A DNA stretch of 64,000 nt from Pedobacter sp. FW305-3-2-15-E-R2A2 (GTDB lineage: Bacteria; Bacteroidota; Bacteroidia; Sphingobacteriales; Sphingobacteriaceae): positions 2,108,001 through 2,172,000 of the forward strand of contig NZ_CP151803.1 of the NCBI RefSeq assembly GCF_038446955.1, given 5' to 3'. Within the stretch, counting starts at the first letter, position 1. Each line of letters opens with the position of its first letter. This document shows positions 54,221 to 62,143 of this stretch, in pieces. The translations under genes and the position numbers were made by a program. The notes under the pieces were generated by a model that was not told the origin of the DNA, made no database searches, and saw only the letters and a list, made by a program, of their open reading frames with translations.

Positions 54221-54418
54221 TTATTCCGTATAAGGATCAGTGGATTGGCGATATTGTTGTTTGACATCGTTCCCAAATTCCTTTGCCTTATCCAGCCATT
54301 CCGGTGCCTGTTCTTTCAGCTCATCTACAAGAGATTTGCCATTGACACCTTTTTTTGTGACATATTTAACTGCCCCATAAACTGCGGCACCGATGAGAAG
54401 AGATTTAAGTAGGCCCAT
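54221..54418 (-). CDS. YtxH-like small protein
   Basis: A 65-residue protein with an N-terminal hydrophobic helix (residues 3-18, LLKSLLIGAAVYGAVK) and an amphipathic, lysine-rich helical tail (SLVDELKEQAPEWLDKAKEF). This is the layout of YtxH-type general-stress proteins, whose function is not established. It has its own terminator. A putative promoter motif at 54451-54473 resembles one before the Lmo0937-type gene. Confidence 0.78.
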   Translation of the reverse strand: MGLLKSLLIGAAVYGAVKYVTKKGVNGKSLVDELKEQAPEWLDKAKEFGNDVKQQYRQSTDPYTE

Positions 54419-54450
54419 AATTGTTTTTTTAATGATTTATTCTGTCTCCT

Positions 54451-54473
54451 GATTAAACAAGATTCGGAACCAA
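54451..54473 (-). promoter_or_regulatory. Putative promoter element shared with the Lmo0937-type gene
   Basis: On the minus strand TTGG-TTC-CGAA-TC-TTGTTTA, compared with TTGG-AA-CGAA-CA-TTGTTTA at 19828-19846. Both lie 30-75 bp before a small stress-type membrane-protein gene. Confidence 0.3.
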
Positions 54474-54506
54474 TAGTTTGCAGGAATAAATACTTTTATT
54501 TTCTTT

Positions 54507-54531
54507 ACCCCCATGATCTGCTTTGTTCGTC
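54507..54531 (+). promoter_or_regulatory. ECF-sigma-type promoter before fecR
   Basis: ACCCCC (54507-54512) and CGTC (54528-54531) are 15 bp apart, preceded by TTTATTTTCTTT and followed by TTTAG. The same elements at the same spacing occur at 56396-56420 before susC. CGTC is the typical ECF -10 core. Confidence 0.6.
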
Positions 54532-54576
54532 TTTAGTGCTTGAAAACAAAACATCTATACAATCATCGTAAAGGAC

Positions 54577-55722
54577 ATGGAAGAAGCGAAAATAAAAAGC
54601 CTCTTAAAAAAACATGCTGAAGGAAATTCTAGTCCGGAGGAACATGCTTTTTTAGAGGGCTGGTATATGCAATGGAATAAAGAACGGCCACTCGGATTAA
54701 CGAGCCAGGAGCTGAGCAGCGACCTGCTTTTAATCAAGGCACATACGCCGGATTTGAAGGGAGACCCGAAAAGGTTGGACCTTTGGCCTAAGCTCATGGC
54801 AGCAGCGGTAGCACTGTTCATCGTGGCAGCAGGAATTTCCTTTTATTTAAACAAGGGGGCCGATCAGGACATCGAAAAGCAAATGACAAAAGTTCCCGCG
54901 CAGGAAATTGTTCCGGGCGGGCAAAAAGCGATCCTGACGCTCTCAAATGGTGCAAGGATCTCCCTGACAGATATCGGAAAAGGGGAAGTTGCGAAGGAGT
55001 CTGGTCTGGTGATCTCCAAAACTGCCGATGGGCAATTGAAGTATGAACTGACTGGAAAGGGGGCAGTTAATGAGGAACTGATCTCTTATAATACGGTGGA
55101 AACTCCGATAGGCGGGCAATATCAGGTCACGCTTCCTGATGGTTCCAGGGTTTGGCTGAACTCGGCTTCCTCTCTAAGGTTTCCCTCTGCTTTTAATCCA
55201 TCCGATAGCCGGACGGTAAGGCTGACAGGTGAGGCCTATTTTGAAGTGGCTCCGGATAAAAAGAGACCCTTTAAAGTGATCAGCAACCAGCAGGAGGTTG
55301 AAGTGCTGGGCACGCATTTTAATGTGAACAGTTATGATGATGATGGGCTTACAAAAACTACTTTGTTGAAGGGAAGTATTAAAGTGAAAATGACGGGTAA
55401 GACTGCCGGATTTCGAATCTTAAAACCCGGACAACAATCGGTTCTCGGAGCTGGTATTGAAGTGCTTGATGTTGATCTGGAGACAATTGTGGATTGGAAA
55501 AATGGCAATTTCTATTTTTACAATGAAAGTATTCAACGCATCATGAAGAAGCTTTCCCGCTGGTATAATGTAGAAATTGAATACAAAGGAGCCGTTCCTG
55601 CCGTAGTTTTTGGCGGGGAAATCTCCAGGTCTAAAAAGCTTTCAGAAGTATTGGAGCTTTTGGAACATACCGGACAGGTACATTTTAAAATTGAAGGAAG
55701 GAAGGTGATCGTGACCCGATAA
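54577..55722 (+). CDS. FecR family anti-sigma factor
   Basis: A 381-residue inner-membrane regulator: an N-terminal cytoplasmic sigma-binding region (about residues 1-75, with LKKHAEGNSSPEEHAFLEGWY), a membrane helix (about 72-88, KLMAAAVALFIVAAGISFYL), a periplasmic FecR domain (ETPIGGQYQVTLPDGSRVWLN and FEVAPDKKRPFKV), and a C-terminal DUF4974/STN-like domain. It holds the ECF sigma factor and passes on the signal from the STN domain of SusC. Here it precedes the sigma gene, the reverse of the usual order. Confidence 0.95.
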   Translation: MEEAKIKSLLKKHAEGNSSPEEHAFLEGWYMQWNKERPLGLTSQELSSDLLLIKAHTPDLKGDPKRLDLWPKLMAAAVALFIVAAGISFYLNKGADQDIEKQMTKVPAQEIVPGGQKAILTLSNGARISLTDIGKGEVAKESGLVISKTADGQLKYELTGKGAVNEELISYNTVETPIGGQYQVTLPDGSRVWLNSASSLRFPSAFNPSDSRTVRLTGEAYFEVAPDKKRPFKVISNQQEVEVLGTHFNVNSYDDDGLTKTTLLKGSIKVKMTGKTAGFRILKPGQQSVLGAGIEVLDVDLETIVDWKNGNFYFYNESIQRIMKKLSRWYNVEIEYKGAVPAVVFGGEISRSKKLSEVLELLEHTGQVHFKIEGRKVIVTR

Positions 55723-55818
55723 ACTTCCTTTTCACCGCAGCACACTTACAGGCCCCTGGTTCACATCGGGGGCCTAAAAACAATAGAACGAATTGCAGCA
55801 GCATAAATATCAGGAAAA

Positions 55819-56601
55819 ATGAAGGGACCATATCATAAATTTACAGACCTGGAATTGTCGGACTTTCTCCGTAAAGGAGATTCCCGGGCTTATTCAGAAA
55901 TATACAACCGTTACCACGCTGCTTTATATATTCACGCTTTTAAAAGGCTTCAGGATAGGGAAGAATGCCGAGATATTGTGCAGGAGATCTTTACCGCACT
56001 TTGGCAGAAACATGCGGAAACGACTTTTAACAGTACCCTGTCCGGCTACCTGTATATGTCGGTAAGAAACAGAATCTTTGACCTTCTGGCCAGGAAATAC
56101 CTGAAGCAGGAATATGTGGTATCTATCCAGCGTTTTGCGGAGGAAGGACAGGTGACCACAGACCACATGGTGAGACAACACCAGCTTTCTGCCATCATTG
56201 AGCAGGAGCTGGCAGATTTGCCTGCCCGTACCCGCGAGATATTTGAGATGAGCCGAAAAGGTTTTCTGTCTCATAAGGAAATCGCCGTAGTACTAAATAT
56301 TTCAGAACAAACGGTGAAAACTACCGTTAACAATGCGCTCCGGGTTTTACGTGTAAGACTTGGGAAAATATTTCTATTGTTTTTTTATTTTCTTTACCCC
56401 CATAGCCTTCCTTGTTCGTCTTTAGAGTTTGAATGCGATGCATTTGTACACTCAAACCTGCAAGTATATGAGAGAGACGAAAAAAGAAATGCCAGTTTCC
56501 GGAAAGGAGGACTTTCTGATGCAATAAATCTACACCATCCGGACGCTCCGCCGGACCTTCATCAGGGCTTGCGCTCCAGCTCTTTCGGAGAAAACAATTA
56601 A
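55819..56601 (+). CDS. ECF RNA polymerase sigma factor with C-terminal extension
   Basis: A 260-residue ORF. Region 2 covers about residues 20-90 (YNRYHAALYIHAF, CRDIVQEIFTALW) and region 4 about 125-185 (LPARTREIFEMSR, LSHKEIAVVLNISEQTVKTTV). This is the Bacteroidota FecI-like group, normally about 190 residues. Residues from about 190 on (FYFLYPHSLPCSS onward) form a 70-residue tail without similarity I recognise, and it overlaps the ECF-type promoter of susC. The tail may be translated or the result of a lost stop codon. It probably transcribes fecR and susCD. Confidence 0.9.
   Translation: MKGPYHKFTDLELSDFLRKGDSRAYSEIYNRYHAALYIHAFKRLQDREECRDIVQEIFTALWQKHAETTFNSTLSGYLYMSVRNRIFDLLARKYLKQEYVVSIQRFAEEGQVTTDHMVRQHQLSAIIEQELADLPARTREIFEMSRKGFLSHKEIAVVLNISEQTVKTTVNNALRVLRVRLGKIFLLFFYFLYPHSLPCSSLEFECDAFVHSNLQVYERDEKRNASFRKGGLSDAINLHHPDAPPDLHQGLRSSSFGENN
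56396..56420 (+). promoter_or_regulatory. ECF-sigma-type promoter before susC, inside the sigma gene
   Basis: ACCCCC (56396-56401) and CGTC (56417-56420), 15 bp apart, within the extension of the sigma ORF. The region upstream of ACCCCC matches the fecR copy base for base for about 15 nt, and TGTTCGTCTTTAG is also shared. Confidence 0.6.
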
Positions 56602-56650
56602 CTGACCTAAACCACTGGCCAAGAACCACTCAAGGCCTAAAACCATTAGT

Positions 56651-59600
56651 ATGAAATTTTTTACGTTATTAAAGCACAGGTTTTTTACCTGTGCAGATCT
56701 GCCGTTTTTGCAAAATGTAAAGGCGGTTTTTATGCGTTTTTCTAAAATAGCCCTGGTGCTTTTACTGAACTTCTGCTTTCTTGATGCAGTGGCTGTTGTA
56801 TCCACTCAAAGAATCCGCATGTCGAAAATCGATGCTTCCCTGACAGAAGTCTTCAGAGAAATCAGAAAACAAAGTGGATACGATTTTGTGTATGCCGCGC
56901 CTCTGCATAAGTTATCAGGTAAAATAAATATCAGCGTCAGCAATGCCATATTAACAGAGGTCTTAGACCGTTGCATGGACAATCAGGCATTAGAATATGA
57001 AATAAAAGACAATGCAATCGTCATCAGAGAACGAAGCATGGTCATCGCCGACCGGACGATCACCGGAGTCGTTTATAGTAAAGCAGACCAGCTGCCAATT
57101 CCCGGAGCAACGGTTTCCGTGAAGGGAGCTAAAGTCGCCACACAAACAAATGCTGCCGGAAAATTCTCCATCAATGTCCCTGCGGGAGGAACGATACTGA
57201 TGGTACGTTCCCTGGGATATCGCAATCTCGAAGTTCCGATTGGAAATTCAAATACTTATACTTTAAGTCTGGAAGAAGATGAACGGGAGTTGTCGGAGGT
57301 AGTCGTTACCGCCGGTGGTATTACCCGGAAAGCAAGAGAACTTGGTTATGCAAATGAAACCGTTAAAGGGGATAAAATTAACCAGGCAAAGGTAACAAAC
57401 GTCGTTTCCGGACTTGCCGGTAAAGTTTCAGGACTTCAGATCACGACGATCAACAATGGTGTCAATCCCGGAGTAAAAGTCATTCTTCGTGGAAACAGGT
57501 CTATCCTTGGAAATAATGAAGCCTTGATTGTGTTGGATGGGGTTCCTGTTCCCTCAGCAGTATTGTCTTCTCTAAATGCCGATGATGTAGACAATGTATC
57601 GGTCCTGAAAGGGGCGAACGCTTCTGCCTTATACGGCTCTTCTGCTTCCAATGGGGCATTGATCATTACCACTAAAAAAGGAACAGCCGGCGGATTGAAA
57701 ATTACCGTGGGCAATAGTACCCAGTTTGAACAACTTTCCTTTCTTCCCGAATTTCAGGGAGGTTTTGGTAGCGGCTCGACAAATGGTACGCCAGGTGTCT
57801 ATGATCCTATAGAAAATCAGCAATATGGACCGGCATACGATGGGAAGCTGGTTGATGTCGGACAAAAACTGGAAGACGGATCCATCCAGCAAATTACCTA
57901 TGAAAACCGGGTAGGGGAAAAAAGGAAGTTTTTTGACCTGGGATATAACATTCAGAACAACATTTCCCTTTCTTCCGGAAATGAAAAGGAGAACATTTAT
58001 TTCTCTGCCCTGAACCTGAAAATCGCAGGGATTACCCCGAAAGACCGCTACAACAGAAATACTTTTCGTTTGAATACCTCAAAAAATATGGGGAAACTGA
58101 CGGCAGGTTTCAATGTCAGCTATACGCAAAACAGAACAGACAGAGGGCTTGCTGCGGTGTATTGGAATGTTTTCAATACCCCGAGTTTTATCCCTATTAC
58201 CGCTTACAAAGACTGGAGAAATAATAAGTTTGCGAACCCTAACGGATATGCAAACGGTTTTTACCGCAACCCTTATTATCAAATTGACAACAACAGGACC
58301 CTGGGGAGAAATGATTACCTGAACAGTAATATTGACCTGAATCTGAAAGCGTTGTCCTGGTTGAGCTTTGATTACCGCCTGGGCATCAATACGGCAAATG
58401 CTTCCTCAAAAGATTGGGAGGAAAAATTCAATTACAGCCCTTATACTTTGGCAAATGATGAAGGAAGCAAGGCCGATATTGCAGGAAGTGTAAGTGATGA
58501 AAGCTCTTTTTCTACCCGTGTGAATTCCGACTTTTTTATCAATATTAAAAAGGATTTCTCCAATTTTACGACCAAATTAATCTTAGGAAATAACATCAAT
58601 CAGGGCACTTCTAAAGAACAATCAGTTTCCGCCAGTGCATTGAATGTACCCGGTGTTTTCAACGTCTCAAACAGGCTTGGAGAGTTGTCCGGATCTGAAG
58701 TCAATTATAGAAAACGTTCTTATGCGGTATTTGGAGATTTAACCATTGGTTATAAAGACTATTTATTTCTGCATGCAACGGGTAGAAATGACTGGGTTTC
58801 CATTTTAAGTAAAAAGAACCGTTCCTTTTTCTATCCAAGTGCCGATATCTCTTTCATTCCTACAGCAGCAATTGCCGCATTAAAAGACAATAAGGTCCTG
58901 AACTTCGCAAAATTAAGAGCAGGTTATTCCAAAGTCGGCCAGGTCAACCTGGGAACTACAAGTGATTTTGGTGCCTACCGCTTAGATCCGACTTTTGGTA
59001 CGGCGGCTGGTTTTCCTTATGGATCATTAACGGCACTGACCATCGGAAATACGCTGGTGAATTCAGACCTCACACCTGAATTTACCACTTCCTTAGAGTT
59101 GGGTATTGAGCTTGGTTTTTTACAAAATGCCATCATCGTAGAAGCGAGTTATTACAAACAAAAATCCGTAGACCAGACCCTTACCGGTGCCATATCCTTT
59201 GCTTCCGGCTTTTCAAGATACCTGCTGAATGCAGGAGAATTGTCTAACAATGGATTTGAATTTGATTTGAAACTAGCCCCTTTCAGGGCCGGAAAAGTGC
59301 GCTGGGACATCGCCTTTAATTACAATTACAGAGACAACAAAGTGATTTCCCTAAATGATGGTTTGCCGGAGATCGCCCTTACCACTGGTGGAAACACACA
59401 GGTGTATGCGGTAGTAGGGAAGCCTTTTCCAATCATTAAAGGAACGGCCTATTTAAGAGATGCAGAGAACAGGATCATTTTGAATTCCGCAGGGATGCCT
59501 TCAAAGGATCCAGAACTAAAGGAATTTGGAAATACGAATCCTAAACACCTCTTTGGAATGAATACGAGTTTACGTTATGCAGGCCTGACTTTAGCTGCGG

Positions 59601-60091
59601 TTCTGGAATTCCGCACGGGTTATAACATTTACAACTCTATCGGAGCAGACCTTGATTTTACCGGAAGTGGTACCAGAAGTACGACTTATAACCGCGAGCC
59701 TTTCATTATGCCGAATTCATCGGTTAAAGATGCCAATGGAAATTATGTGCCAAATACCAGTGTTAAAACACCTGGTGGAGCAGAATTCTGGGCCAATTCA
59801 GCGGCCAACCGCGGGATCGGAGAGAACTATGTGACCTCAGGAAAGTATTTTAAAATCAGAGAGGTAACCTTATCCTATCAGCTGCCTGCCAAATGGATGT
59901 CGAAAACGAGGATCATCAAATCAGCAACCATCGGTGTAATGGCCAGAAACCTGCTTACCGTTCTGCCTAAGGAAAACATCTATACCGATCCGGAATACAG
60001 TTTTACTGCTGGCAACGGGGTAGGGATCAATACCAATGCGCAAACGCCGCCAACCAGATTTTACGGAGGAAACATCTCATTCACTTTTTAG
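56651..60091 (+). CDS. SusC/RagA TonB-linked outer-membrane transporter with STN domain
   Basis: A 1146-residue receptor: a long signal region (membrane part about residues 29-49, IALVLLLNFCFLDAVAVV), an STN domain (about 55-130, DASLTEVFREIRKQSGYDFVY) that contacts FecR, a carboxypeptidase-regulatory domain (about 138-215), a plug with ANASALYGSSASNGALIITTKKG, and a barrel ending in NISFTF. The STN domain makes this a signal-transducing receptor: ligand binding releases the sigma factor through FecR. SusD follows after 10 bp. An internal ATG at 56732 is an alternative start. Substrate unknown. Confidence 0.95.
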   Translation: MKFFTLLKHRFFTCADLPFLQNVKAVFMRFSKIALVLLLNFCFLDAVAVVSTQRIRMSKIDASLTEVFREIRKQSGYDFVYAAPLHKLSGKINISVSNAILTEVLDRCMDNQALEYEIKDNAIVIRERSMVIADRTITGVVYSKADQLPIPGATVSVKGAKVATQTNAAGKFSINVPAGGTILMVRSLGYRNLEVPIGNSNTYTLSLEEDERELSEVVVTAGGITRKARELGYANETVKGDKINQAKVTNVVSGLAGKVSGLQITTINNGVNPGVKVILRGNRSILGNNEALIVLDGVPVPSAVLSSLNADDVDNVSVLKGANASALYGSSASNGALIITTKKGTAGGLKITVGNSTQFEQLSFLPEFQGGFGSGSTNGTPGVYDPIENQQYGPAYDGKLVDVGQKLEDGSIQQITYENRVGEKRKFFDLGYNIQNNISLSSGNEKENIYFSALNLKIAGITPKDRYNRNTFRLNTSKNMGKLTAGFNVSYTQNRTDRGLAAVYWNVFNTPSFIPITAYKDWRNNKFANPNGYANGFYRNPYYQIDNNRTLGRNDYLNSNIDLNLKALSWLSFDYRLGINTANASSKDWEEKFNYSPYTLANDEGSKADIAGSVSDESSFSTRVNSDFFINIKKDFSNFTTKLILGNNINQGTSKEQSVSASALNVPGVFNVSNRLGELSGSEVNYRKRSYAVFGDLTIGYKDYLFLHATGRNDWVSILSKKNRSFFYPSADISFIPTAAIAALKDNKVLNFAKLRAGYSKVGQVNLGTTSDFGAYRLDPTFGTAAGFPYGSLTALTIGNTLVNSDLTPEFTTSLELGIELGFLQNAIIVEASYYKQKSVDQTLTGAISFASGFSRYLLNAGELSNNGFEFDLKLAPFRAGKVRWDIAFNYNYRDNKVISLNDGLPEIALTTGGNTQVYAVVGKPFPIIKGTAYLRDAENRIILNSAGMPSKDPELKEFGNTNPKHLFGMNTSLRYAGLTLAAVLEFRTGYNIYNSIGADLDFTGSGTRSTTYNREPFIMPNSSVKDANGNYVPNTSVKTPGGAEFWANSAANRGIGENYVTSGKYFKIREVTLSYQLPAKWMSKTRIIKSATIGVMARNLLTVLPKENIYTDPEYSFTAGNGVGINTNAQTPPTRFYGGNISFTF

Positions 60092-60101
60092 CATTTAACT
60101 C

Positions 60102-61619
60102 ATGAAAACATCATATCACATCATCGCAATGCTGACAACAATGTTGTTGTTTACAGGTTGTGAAAAGAATTACCTTGACATCAATACCAATCCAAATAAC
60201 ATCCTTGCAGCCACTCCGGAGTCTATTTTACCCGGAGCATTAAATACTGCGGCTTTGATCTATTCCCGCGATTATAACGCTTTTGGTGGCTGGACCGGCG
60301 GCTATTTTGGGAAAACAGGAACCGTAAACGGATTCGATGCAGAAAGAACCTATTCTTATACGTCCAATTCCTATCAGGCATTGTGGAATGATACCTACAG
60401 GAACCTGGAAGATTTCCATTATATTGAAAAGAATGGAGCAGAAAAAGGTTTGGTTTACCATGCTGCGATCGCAAAGATCATGAAAGCTTTCTGGTTCCAG
60501 CAATTGGTGGATCAATATGGAAACCTGCCTTATTCAAAGGCTTTACTGGGAAGTGAAAATCTAAAACCGGAATATGATAAGGCAGAAGCCATTTATACAG
60601 ACCTGAATGTGCAGCTGACGGCTGCGGTTGCTTTGATCGACGGGGGAACAGCCAACACGCCACCCGTTAAATCCGCAGATGACATCGTGTTTAAAGGCGT
60701 GATGAGCAAATGGAAACAGCTGGCCAATACTTTGAGGTTACGGGTTTTGCTGAGACAATCTCAGGTCCCTGCCTTGCAAGGAGCATTGGCTGCTGAATTT
60801 GCCAAACTTCCCACTACTGCAGCGGCCTATGTTACGGAGGATGTGACGAGCAATCCCGGATACCTGAAAAGCTCCGGAAAGCTAAACCCATTCTGGGAAA
60901 GTTATAACCTCTCTGCTACAGATGTGGCGACCAACAATTTCAAATATGTCAGAGGAACCACTTTTATCATCAGCCAATATGTAAATGCAGTGAAGGATGG
61001 CCGTTTACCAAGGTTGTATACCAAGGTCGGAGGCGCTTATGTTGGCGTTGTACTTGGCGAAAATGCACCATTGGCACATACCAAACTATCGGCTTTCGCG
61101 GGAGGAATATTTAAGTCTTTTGACATGCCTGCTGTGTTGATGCTTGCTGCAGAAAGTTCCTTTCTACTGGCAGAAGCAAAAGCCAGAAACCTGATTTCAG
61201 GAGGAGACGGACAGGCAGAGTATACCGATGGGATTCAGAAATCTTACCAGTATCTGTACAAAGGATCGGCAACGTTAACGGCAGCACAGGCGGTCATAGA
61301 TGCAAATACTTATTTAGCATCGAATATCGGAAACCCGCTGATTGATTTTGCCGCCTCTCCGGATAAACAGGAAACGATCATTTATCAGAAATACCTGGCG
61401 CTGAATGCGGTGACTAACATCGAAGGATGGAACGAATATAGAAGGACCGGATTCCCTAAAAATCTGCCGGCTTCCCTGGAATCAAATTCTACCAGACCTG
61501 ATAAACTGCCGGTGCGCTTGTTATATCCAACCTCAGAGTTGAGCTCAAATCCGGACAATATCAGGGCTCAGGGTATTATCGATCAGTTTACAAGCCGGAT
61601 CTTCTGGGATGTCAACTAA
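60102..61619 (+). CDS. SusD/RagB-like outer-membrane lipoprotein
   Basis: A 505-residue surface lipoprotein: signal with LLFTGC (cysteine at residue 20), then YLDINTNPNNI, the N-terminal SusD-like_2 motif, and the GWNEYRRTGFP motif near the C terminus. It captures substrate for the preceding SusC barrel. No enzyme gene lies in the block, so this may serve peptides or small molecules rather than glycans. It is longer than the SusD at the window start (477). Confidence 0.95.
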   Translation: MKTSYHIIAMLTTMLLFTGCEKNYLDINTNPNNILAATPESILPGALNTAALIYSRDYNAFGGWTGGYFGKTGTVNGFDAERTYSYTSNSYQALWNDTYRNLEDFHYIEKNGAEKGLVYHAAIAKIMKAFWFQQLVDQYGNLPYSKALLGSENLKPEYDKAEAIYTDLNVQLTAAVALIDGGTANTPPVKSADDIVFKGVMSKWKQLANTLRLRVLLRQSQVPALQGALAAEFAKLPTTAAAYVTEDVTSNPGYLKSSGKLNPFWESYNLSATDVATNNFKYVRGTTFIISQYVNAVKDGRLPRLYTKVGGAYVGVVLGENAPLAHTKLSAFAGGIFKSFDMPAVLMLAAESSFLLAEAKARNLISGGDGQAEYTDGIQKSYQYLYKGSATLTAAQAVIDANTYLASNIGNPLIDFAASPDKQETIIYQKYLALNAVTNIEGWNEYRRTGFPKNLPASLESNSTRPDKLPVRLLYPTSELSSNPDNIRAQGIIDQFTSRIFWDVN

Positions 61620-61713
61620 CAGATAATTAACAATTTAATGATGATTGTCCAGGATGTATTTACCTGAATATTTTTTATATTTAGGTAAATATAAACCCTA
61701 TAATCTACCCGTT

Positions 61714-62088
61714 ATGAAAAAAGTAAGTTTCGTTTTCTCATTTGTTTTACTACTATTTTTTGCCCCTGAGGTACAGGCCCAGAAAAATGAAACTTACTTT
61801 GTTGGTAAGTGGGATATCCTCATCAAGGGACTGCCGGAGGGAGATAAAGAAGCGTTGCTGAAGTTTGAACTGAAAGATGGAAAACTCAGCGGCAGCATTA
61901 CCGATAAAGCCGAACAGAAAGATATGCCTTTTACGGAGGTTTCCTTAAAAGATTCGGTCGTTACGGTGAAATTTGACCACAGTAGTGGTGAGGTCGATAT
62001 GAACCTCCTGAAAAAGGATGCAGACAACCTGACCGGGCAAATCAACAGTCAGTTTAACCTGACTGGCGTCAGGAGAAAAGAAAACTAG
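61714..62088 (+). CDS. Small exported protein of unknown function
   Basis: A 124-residue protein with a signal peptide (residues 1-20, FVFSFVLLLFFAPEVQAQ) and a beta-rich body: FVGKWDILIKGLPEGDKEA, then LKDGKLSGSIT and LTGQINSQFNLTGVRRKEN. The pattern of alternating strands with GKW and LTG turns suggests a small lipocalin-like beta-barrel; I do not know a named family. The frame continues up to a TTG at 61645, but the ATG starts the signal peptide. A strong terminator follows. Confidence 0.8.
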   Translation: MKKVSFVFSFVLLLFFAPEVQAQKNETYFVGKWDILIKGLPEGDKEALLKFELKDGKLSGSITDKAEQKDMPFTEVSLKDSVVTVKFDHSSGEVDMNLLKKDADNLTGQINSQFNLTGVRRKEN

Positions 62089-62089
62089 C

Positions 62090-62129
62090 AAAAAAAAGAC
62101 CCTCTTCTAAATCAGGAGAGGGTCTTTTT
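62090..62129. terminator. Bidirectional rho-independent terminator
   Basis: A 13-bp stem (62093-62105 with 62117-62129) with an 11-nt loop, A-rich on the left and T-rich on the right. It lies between two convergent genes. Confidence 0.9.
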
Positions 62130-62143
62130 CTATTTAATACTAA

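Noticed and set aside
55750..55775. Terminator between fecR and the sigma gene
   Set aside because: A good 7-bp G/C stem, but it is followed by AAAAACA on the plus strand, not a T tract; kept only as a hairpin of unknown role.
56468..56527. 19-codon ORF (MRETKKEMPVSGKEDFLMQ) between the sigma core and susC
   Set aside because: Inside the extended sigma ORF in another frame; no homologue in the window and no coupling to susC, so not called as a gene.
56327..56629. 100-codon minus-strand ORF over the sigma 3' end
   Set aside because: Antisense to the sigma gene and promoter region, no signal, domain or promoter.
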